Shown here piece after piece: positions 4,533 through 9,320 of a stretch of 9,320 nt of DNA. Source of the stretch: Oscillospiraceae bacterium. Its GTDB lineage: Bacteria; Bacillota; Clostridia; Oscillospirales; Ruminococcaceae. Numbering within the stretch: position 1 is the first letter of the stretch; the number at the start of each line of letters is the position of its first letter. The translations under genes and the position numbers were made by a program. The notes under the pieces were generated by a model, which worked only from the letters and a program-made list of their open reading frames with translations, had not been told where the DNA came from and made no database searches. Location of the stretch: positions 1 to 9,320 of the forward strand of contig JAGPHI010000019.1 in assembly GCA_018055565.1 (NCBI GenBank), read 5' to 3'.

Positions 4533-7313
4533 ATGGCAATTAATTCTTTAACGCCTGCAAGCAAGGGCCTGTCCGGCATGGTTTCGGGCATGGACACGCA
4601 AAGCATGGTGGAGCAAATGCTCAAAGGCACCCAAGCAAAAATTGATATGAAAACGCAGCAAAAAGCCGTGCTTGCGATGAAGCAGGGCATGTACCGCGAT
4701 GTTGCGGCACAGCTGAAAGCGTTTCAAAATACCTTCTTTAGCTTTACAAAGCCGGATACAAACCTTTTATCAAACGGCTTTTTTAAAACAATGAATGCCG
4801 TTACCGATTCAAAATTTTATAAAGCGCAGGCTTCCGGTGATGCCAATGTGGGCAAGATGACCATTAATAACATCAAGCAAATGGCCACCAATCACAAGGA
4901 AGTAGCCAAAACTGCTGCCACAGGGCCGCTTGCCGGCAAGGTGAACACAAAAGCCGTCGAGGATATGATGAAGGATCTCACCAATCCCGACAATACGCTC
5001 AATATCACCATCGGGGCCGACACCGTTAAAGTAAAAGTTGTTGAGCTTGCGGGCAAATCCACAAACGAAATCACCACAATATTAAACGATGCGCTGAAAA
5101 ACGGCGATGGCACCACAAAGGGCACCGTGGAGTTTTTAAACGGCAAGGTGCAGATTTTTGCTACCGACAGCACGGCGGCTGTGGGCGTGTCTGGCTCGGC
5201 TTCGGCTTTAAAAATGGCAAACAACATTACAAAAGCAGACGGCGCTGCAAGCTTTAATTTTAATTCAAAAGCGGCGCTGCCCAAAATTGAAGTCAATTTG
5301 GACGGCATCAGCAAAAGCATTACGTTTTCCCCCTTTGTAGAGCAAAGCGCAGGCGTGTATCGCACGGCCAATGCCGACGAAATTGCCGCGCAGCTGAACG
5401 AGGGCGTAAAGGCCGCATTTGGTAACGGACTAAAAGTGGCCGCAAACGGCGATAAAATTGAATTTACTGCCACCAATTCCTCCAGCAAAGTTACGCTGAC
5501 GGGCGAATCCAATGTGATGAGCGCCGTGGGCATTAAATCGGGCCTTTCTAACAAAATTGCGCGTGGCGCCAGCATCGGCAGCTTGAATTTTAAAACGCCG
5601 CTTTCGGGCAATATGCAAAAATTCACCATTAACGGCGTAGATTTTTCGTTTGATAACTCGCGCTCGCTGAACGCCATTATCGACGAAATTAACGAGAGCG
5701 ATGCGGGCGTAAAAATTAATTACGACGCCAATACCGACCGTTTTAGCATCGAGTCCACCGTGCAAGGCAAGCTTTCCACAGACGCGCCCTTTACCATGAG
5801 CCAAAGCGAGGGCAATTTGCTTACTTCGATGTTTGGCGTGGACGCCTCCAATACTGTTTCCAGCGGTGTTTTAACGCGCGAAATGAAAACCACTGCCAAT
5901 TTTAACCCCGGCACATTCAATTTTGCGGGCGGCGACGTAACCATCAGCGTGATGGGTGTGGAAAAAACGTACACCCTTGCAGCCACCACCAACGCCAAAG
6001 ACCTTGTGGATGAGCTGAACGCCAAGCTTGCTGCGGACTTTAAAAGCACGGTAAACGGCGTAGAAGAGCCCACGGTGCAGTTTACTGTGGATACAGCAAC
6101 AGGCAAAGTAGAAATGAACAGCAAGATGGGCGAGGGCACCGCGCAGGTTATCGGCGAGGGGCTTTCCGCGCTCGGGTATACCACAAAGGTAGACAGCAGC
6201 ACAAAGCTTTCGGATTTAGGATTTGAAGATTTTACCTATACAGCGGGCGGCAACAGCTATACCGTCGACGCAAAAAACACCACGCTTGACCAGTTTATGA
6301 CACAGCTTTCTGCGGCCAGCGGCGGCACAGTGGAAATGAAAACCATTGGCCAGCAGCCCTTTATCCAAATAGCGGGTGTTAGCATCCCGATGGTATTCCC
6401 CGAGCCTGCGGCTTCGAAGCTGTTTGGCGCAGAGGTAACGCCAGGCACTGGCGCGCCGATGGATCCATCCGCCGTGTTTGATTCGGCACAGCAGGTAAAA
6501 GGCCAAAACGCCATTGCCACTGTGAACGGTGTTGAAATCGAGCGTTCCTCAAACAATTTCACCGTGGATGGCGTTACCATTACGTTAATTGGCAAAACCG
6601 ATGATGCCAGCGAGGTTACCGTAACACAGGACACGGAAAAAATCTTCGATACTACCAAAAAGTTTGTGGAAGAATATAATAAGTTAGTAGACAGCATCAA
6701 CGAGCTTTTGGGCGCAGACACAACCTATAAGGCCTATCCGCCGCTTACAGCCGCACAAAAGGCCAATATGAGCGACAAAGAAATTGAGGCATGGGAAGAA
6801 AAGTCCAAAGGCGGGCTTTTGCGCGGCGATTCTACCTTGCAGGGCGTTTTGCAGGGGTTGCGCAGCACGCTTTATACCAAAGCAGATGGCGGCATCGCCC
6901 TGTATGACCTCGGCATATCCACCAATTATTTTGGCACGAAAGACAATCTGATGATTGCGGATGAAGCGGCATTAAAAGCCAAAATTGCAGAAAACCCCAA
7001 TGCAATTCGCGATTTGTTTACCGATGCCGAAAAAGGCCTTGCCACCTTGATGAATGAGGCCATTGACAAAGCTGCCAAAGCATCCAGCGTGAACCCAGGT
7101 AGCCTTGTGGCGATGGCGGGCGCAAAGGGCATGCCCAGCAGCGACAGCACCATCGCGCGTCAGATGAAACTGATTGACGACAGCCTGAAAAACCTAAACA
7201 ATAAGTACCAGTCGGAATATGACCGCTATTGGAAGCAATTCAACAGCATGGAGCAAATGATTCAAAAGATGAATTCGCAAAGCTCGTGGCTGTCGCAGCA
7301 ATTTAGCGGCTGA
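4533..7313 (+). CDS. fliD: Flagellar filament capping protein FliD (HAP2), large form
   Basis: 926 residues. FliD forms the cap at the filament tip and guides flagellin folding; it is exported by the flagellar type III system. The N-terminal FliD domain is clear (about 10-110): GLSGMVSGMDTQSMVEQML, then lysine-rich helices. The C-terminal FliD domain spans about 655-926: VTQDTEKIFDTTKKFVEEYN, the Firmicutes block YPPLTAAQKANMSDKEIEAW with the following GLLRGDSTLQG, and the end signature RYWKQFNSMEQMIQKMNSQS-SWLSQQF. The middle holds about five beta-rich units of 75-95 residues (roughly 150-230, 250-340, 350-440, 459-554, 562-636), each with a hook-IN-like strand-helix-strand pattern, for example FTINGVDFSFDNSRSLNAII. 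This makes it longer than most FliD proteins. ATG 4533 has AAGGGAG (4517-4523) 9 bases upstream; ATG 4528 is out of frame and stops after seven codons. Confidence 0.95.
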   Translation: MAINSLTPASKGLSGMVSGMDTQSMVEQMLKGTQAKIDMKTQQKAVLAMKQGMYRDVAAQLKAFQNTFFSFTKPDTNLLSNGFFKTMNAVTDSKFYKAQASGDANVGKMTINNIKQMATNHKEVAKTAATGPLAGKVNTKAVEDMMKDLTNPDNTLNITIGADTVKVKVVELAGKSTNEITTILNDALKNGDGTTKGTVEFLNGKVQIFATDSTAAVGVSGSASALKMANNITKADGAASFNFNSKAALPKIEVNLDGISKSITFSPFVEQSAGVYRTANADEIAAQLNEGVKAAFGNGLKVAANGDKIEFTATNSSSKVTLTGESNVMSAVGIKSGLSNKIARGASIGSLNFKTPLSGNMQKFTINGVDFSFDNSRSLNAIIDEINESDAGVKINYDANTDRFSIESTVQGKLSTDAPFTMSQSEGNLLTSMFGVDASNTVSSGVLTREMKTTANFNPGTFNFAGGDVTISVMGVEKTYTLAATTNAKDLVDELNAKLAADFKSTVNGVEEPTVQFTVDTATGKVEMNSKMGEGTAQVIGEGLSALGYTTKVDSSTKLSDLGFEDFTYTAGGNSYTVDAKNTTLDQFMTQLSAASGGTVEMKTIGQQPFIQIAGVSIPMVFPEPAASKLFGAEVTPGTGAPMDPSAVFDSAQQVKGQNAIATVNGVEIERSSNNFTVDGVTITLIGKTDDASEVTVTQDTEKIFDTTKKFVEEYNKLVDSINELLGADTTYKAYPPLTAAQKANMSDKEIEAWEEKSKGGLLRGDSTLQGVLQGLRSTLYTKADGGIALYDLGISTNYFGTKDNLMIADEAALKAKIAENPNAIRDLFTDAEKGLATLMNEAIDKAAKASSVNPGSLVAMAGAKGMPSSDSTIARQMKLIDDSLKNLNNKYQSEYDRYWKQFNSMEQMIQKMNSQSSWLSQQFSG

Positions 7314-7326
7314 TGCGGCAAAACGT

Positions 7327-7346
7327 TTGAAAAAAGGAATTTTCAA
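7327..7346 (+). promoter_or_regulatory. Hairpin with GGA in its loop in the fliS leader, possible CsrA site
   Basis: TTGAAAA (7327-7333) pairs perfectly with TTTTCAA (7340-7346), leaving a six-base loop AAGGAA. A GGA exposed in a short hairpin loop preceded by A-N is the core of known CsrA targets, and csrA is encoded in this same locus. The stem is AT-rich and weak. The structure is visible directly; CsrA binding is inference. Confidence 0.4.
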
Positions 7347-7364
7347 GCACCTAAAAGTGGATTT

Positions 7365-7387
7365 GCGTGAAAATGCATTTTTCACGC
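7365..7387 (+). repeat. Perfect 9-bp inverted repeat in the fliD-fliS gap
   Basis: GCGTGAAAA (7365-7373) and TTTTCACGC (7379-7387) pair perfectly around a TGCAT loop. No U-run follows on the plus strand, so it is not a standard terminator; it may be a processing or attenuation hairpin that sets different fliD and fliS levels from one transcript. Confidence 0.5.
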
Positions 7388-7393
7388 CGGGTA

Positions 7394-7458
7394 TGCACCT
7401 TGCGCGCCGCTGTGGCACGCAATCGGCGAAGCCCAACGGTGCAAAGCGCAAGAAAGGA
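7394..7458 (+). promoter_or_regulatory. Mutually exclusive pairings reaching the fliS ribosome binding site
   Basis: TGCACC (7394-7399) can pair with GGTGCA (7438-7443), with CGCCG (7405-7409) and CGGCG (7424-7428) nested inside. Alternatively CTTGCGC (7399-7405) can pair with GCGCAAG (7446-7452), which overlaps the first bases of the fliS site AAGAAAGGA (7450-7458). The two cannot both form as nested stems. This looks like a candidate switchable leader, but no RNA evidence is available here. Confidence 0.35.
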
Positions 7459-7470
7459 ATGTGATTTTTC

Positions 7471-7887
7471 ATGTATAATCCATACACGCGGTACACAGAG
7501 CAATCGGTTATGACAATGACTGGCGGCGAAATGCTGGTGCGTCTGTATGACGAAACGGCAAAGCAGATGAAAGCCGGCCTTGCCCATATCGAGCGCGGCG
7601 ATGTTATCGCCGCCAATACCGCGCTGACAAAGGCGCGCACAATTTTAAATTATCTCACATCAACGCTGGATTTTAAATATCCGATATCGCAAAATTTGTC
7701 TAGCCTGTATGAGTTTTTTATCAATCAAATTGTGCTTGGCAATGCGCATATGGACGCGCAGCCGATTTTGGATGTTCTGCCTATGGTGGAAGAGCTGCGC
7801 GACACCTTTGCCCAAAGCGAAAAAATTGTGCGCATGCAGCAGGGCGCCCGCAGTTCGTTTCAAGGCGGCCTTGCGGTAAACGGATAA
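7471..7887 (+). CDS. fliS: Flagellar export chaperone FliS
   Basis: 138 residues, normal family length. FliS binds the C-terminal disordered tail of flagellin in the cytoplasm, prevents premature assembly and delivers it to the export gate; in Bacillus it also takes part in FliW partner switching. The sequence shows the family pattern: an N-terminal tyrosine-rich segment (MYNPYTRYTEQSV), M-T-G-G-E-M-L-V-R-L-Y-D (16-27), A-L-T-K-A-R-T-I-L-N-Y-L (51-62), and N-L-S-S-L-Y-E-F (75-82), predicting the four-helix bundle; the last 20 residues are a flexible tail. The ATG at 7471 is preceded by AAGAAAGGA (7450-7458) at a rather long 12-base spacing; GTG 7461 is out of frame. It follows fliD, the usual order, but after a long 157-base structured gap. 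A strong terminator lies 46 bases after its stop. Confidence 0.95.
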   Translation: MYNPYTRYTEQSVMTMTGGEMLVRLYDETAKQMKAGLAHIERGDVIAANTALTKARTILNYLTSTLDFKYPISQNLSSLYEFFINQIVLGNAHMDAQPILDVLPMVEELRDTFAQSEKIVRMQQGARSSFQGGLAVNG

Positions 7888-7933
7888 TCTGCCTTGCATG
7901 CAAGCATGGGTTTATTTTACCGATCAAGCAATA

Positions 7934-7975
7934 AAAAGCGGCCATGCCACAAAGCTTTGTGGCATGGCCGCTTTT
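7934..7975. terminator. Perfect 42-bp palindrome, bidirectional intrinsic terminator
   Basis: Bases 7934-7954 and 7955-7975 are exact reverse complements over 21 bp each, beginning AAAAGCGGCC and ending GGCCGCTTTT. As RNA this folds into a 19-bp stem with an AGCT loop. On the plus strand it is followed by TTTTGGGTTTTAT, and on the minus strand by TTTTTATTG, so it can end fliS transcripts and also stop readthrough from the convergent serA-like gene. Both strands translate to the same peptide across it, which explains spurious short open frames here. Confidence 0.88.
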
Positions 7976-8137
7976 GGGTTTTATAGATTGCTTTTCCCGT
8001 TTATGCATAGTTTTTTATTTTTGTGCGCGGTTTTCCCTTTTAAATGCCGCTTTTTGGATGCGCTTGTCAACTTTGTGTGCCGCTTTTTTCGTTTGCGTGC
8101 CGCTTTTGGCACAACAAAAAATGCGTCACACCGCTTT
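7976..8137. other. T-rich spacer with repeated CCGCTTTT units
   Basis: No credible gene is seen between the fliS terminator and the serA stop. The stretch is T-rich on the plus strand and contains four copies of CCGCTTTT(T), at 8047, 8080, 8100 and 8131, three of them preceded by TG; the last overlaps the serA stop codon. A small hairpin GTGCC-GCTTTT-GGCAC lies at 8097-8112. An open frame across the area on the plus strand is low-complexity (F/C/R-rich) and starts inside the terminator, so it is not called. Confidence 0.5.
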
Positions 8138-9295
8138 TTATATTACGCGCACACGGATAATGCCGTCCAGCGCCATCAGCTTTGCGGCGATGTCATCGGG
8201 CACTGTGCCAAGGGTGTCCAGCATGGTGTAGGCGTAATCCTTTTTCGATTTGTTTACCATGTTTTCGATGTTCAGCTTTGCTTCGCTGGTGATGCCCGTA
8301 ATGCCCGATAAAATGCCAGGCACGTTTTTATGCGCCACACAAATGCGCCGCCCGCCCGCGAAAGGCAAGGACACAGCAGGGAAGTTTACGCTGTTTACGA
8401 TATTGCCGTTCAAAAGATAATCGGCAATTTCATCGGCTGCCATCACGGCGCAATTGTCTTCGCTTTCGGGCGTGGATGCGCCCAAATGCGGGATGCATAC
8501 AATGCCATCGGTGCAAAGCAGCTCCTCGCACGGAAAATCTGTTACATAGCAGCCAACGCGCCCGCTTTTTACGCCGTCCAAAATTGCGTCGTTTGCCACA
8601 AGCTCGCCACGTGCAAAATTTACAATGCGCACGCCGTGTTTCATTTGCGCAATGGTTTGCTTGTTGATAAAGCCTTTGGTTTCCGCTGTGGCGGGAATAT
8701 GCAAAGTGATGTAATCGCAAGACGAAATAAGGTCTGCCACATTTACGCAATGCTGAACACTGCGCGATAAGCTCCATGCGGCTTCAATGGAGATATACGG
8801 GTCGTAGCCCAGCACCTCCATGCCCAAATGCGTGGCGGCGTTTGCCACCTTTACGCCGATAGCGCCAAGACCAATCACGCCAAGACGCTTGCCTGCAAGC
8901 TCCGGCCCTGCAAATTGGCCTTTGCCTTTTTCCACCAGCTTTTCCACGTCCGCTTGCCCTTTTAGCGTAGCGGCCCAGCCGATGGCGGGTGCCAAATTGC
9001 GGCTGCCAAGCACCAATGCGCCCAGCACAAGCTCTTTCACGGCATTGGCGTTGGCACCGGGCGTGTTAAACACCACAATGCCTTTTTCGCTGCATTTGTC
9101 AGTTGGGATATTATTGGTGCCCGCGCCCGCGCGCGCGATTGCCAGCAGGCTTTCGGGCAGCTCCAGCGCATGCATATCTGCGCTGCGCAGCATAATACCG
9201 GCAGGCTCTGCGTCATTGTCTATGGCAAACAGATTGTTTGAAAGGCGCTCAAGCCCTTTTGGAGAAATGCTGTTCAAGGTTTTAATGGCAAACAT
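8138..9295 (-). CDS. serA: D-3-phosphoglycerate dehydrogenase with C-terminal ACT domain
   Basis: 385 residues, cytoplasmic. It oxidises 3-phosphoglycerate to 3-phosphohydroxypyruvate with NAD+, the first step of serine synthesis. It belongs to the D-2-hydroxyacid dehydrogenase family: substrate-domain block R-A-G-A-G-T-N-N-I-P (55-64) and N-T-P-G-A-N-A-N-A-V (77-86); Rossmann motif GVIGLGAIG (139-147) with D165 (G-Y-D-P-Y) ending the second strand; catalytic R229 (N-F-A-R-G), probable E258 in D-F-P-C-E-E, and H270 in P-H-L-G-A-S-T. Residues about 316-385 form an ACT domain (R-R-I-C-V-A-H-K-N-V-P-G-I-L), usually a serine-sensing module. It lacks the intervening domain of the long SerA type. 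ATG at 9293-9295 has AAGGGAG about 10 bases upstream on the minus strand. Convergent with fliS and functionally separate from the flagellar genes. Confidence 0.92.
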   Translation of the reverse strand: MFAIKTLNSISPKGLERLSNNLFAIDNDAEPAGIMLRSADMHALELPESLLAIARAGAGTNNIPTDKCSEKGIVVFNTPGANANAVKELVLGALVLGSRNLAPAIGWAATLKGQADVEKLVEKGKGQFAGPELAGKRLGVIGLGAIGVKVANAATHLGMEVLGYDPYISIEAAWSLSRSVQHCVNVADLISSCDYITLHIPATAETKGFINKQTIAQMKHGVRIVNFARGELVANDAILDGVKSGRVGCYVTDFPCEELLCTDGIVCIPHLGASTPESEDNCAVMAADEIADYLLNGNIVNSVNFPAVSLPFAGGRRICVAHKNVPGILSGITGITSEAKLNIENMVNKSKKDYAYTMLDTLGTVPDDIAAKLMALDGIIRVRVI

Positions 9296-9320
9296 ATCCG
9301 ATACGCTCCCTTTTATTATT

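Noticed and set aside
4892..5677. 261-aa open frame on the minus strand opposite fliD
   Set aside because: It lies fully inside fliD, whose frame is supported by conserved ends; the antisense product is S/L/P/V-rich without recognisable domains, and no ribosome binding site was seen.
7898..8311. 137-aa plus-strand open frame after fliS
   Set aside because: It starts inside the fliS trailer, runs through the palindromic terminator and into the antisense of the serA-like gene; composition is low-complexity (F, C, R).
8330..8770. 146-aa plus-strand open frame opposite the serA-like gene
   Set aside because: The minus-strand frame encodes a complete dehydrogenase with catalytic residues; this is its shadow.

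Overview
The window reads as part of a chromosomal flagellar locus from a Gram-positive, Clostridia-like member of the Bacillota. The evidence is the flgK-flgL-DUF6470-fliW-csrA order, which matches the Bacillus/Clostridium late flagellar operon, together with strong AGAAAGGA/AAGGGAG-type ribosome binding sites, a FliW-CsrA pair and a Firmicutes-type FliD C-terminus. Genus or species cannot be given from sequence reading alone.

Layout: (1) 1-3186, + strand: the 3' end of flgK (hook-filament junction 1), flgL (junction 2), a DUF6470/YviE-family gene, fliW and csrA, closed by a hairpin terminator at 3187-3218. (2) 3225-3839, - strand: a 204-aa protein with a degenerate PilZ-like C-terminal half, convergent with csrA and divergent from the next gene. 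(3) 3872-4345, + strand: a small charged helical protein that is probably a FlgN-type export chaperone, followed by a hairpin-rich gap holding a flagellar sigma factor (sigma-D/sigma-28) type promoter. (4) 4533-7887, + strand: fliD (a large filament cap, 926 aa) and fliS (flagellin export chaperone), closed by a perfect 42-bp palindromic terminator. (5) 8138-9295, - strand: serA-like D-3-phosphoglycerate dehydrogenase with an ACT domain, convergent with fliS and unrelated to motility. The largest gene-free stretch is 7888-8137. No tRNA, rRNA, CRISPR array or insertion sequence was seen.

How the genes fit together: FlgK and FlgL form the hook-filament junction, FliD caps the growing filament, and FliS and probably the FlgN-like protein chaperone secreted subunits. 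FliW and CsrA form the known switch in which FliW, freed when flagellin is exported, sequesters CsrA and relieves translational repression. Flagellin itself is not in the window.

The points most worth a second look are the structured leaders in front of flgL, fliW and fliS, especially a GGA-loop hairpin in the fliS leader that could be a CsrA site; the overlapping sigma-28/sigma-A -10 elements before fliD; and the opposite-strand PilZ-like gene inside the locus. I see no convincing sign of a wholly new system; most of the window is a recognisable flagellar cluster.
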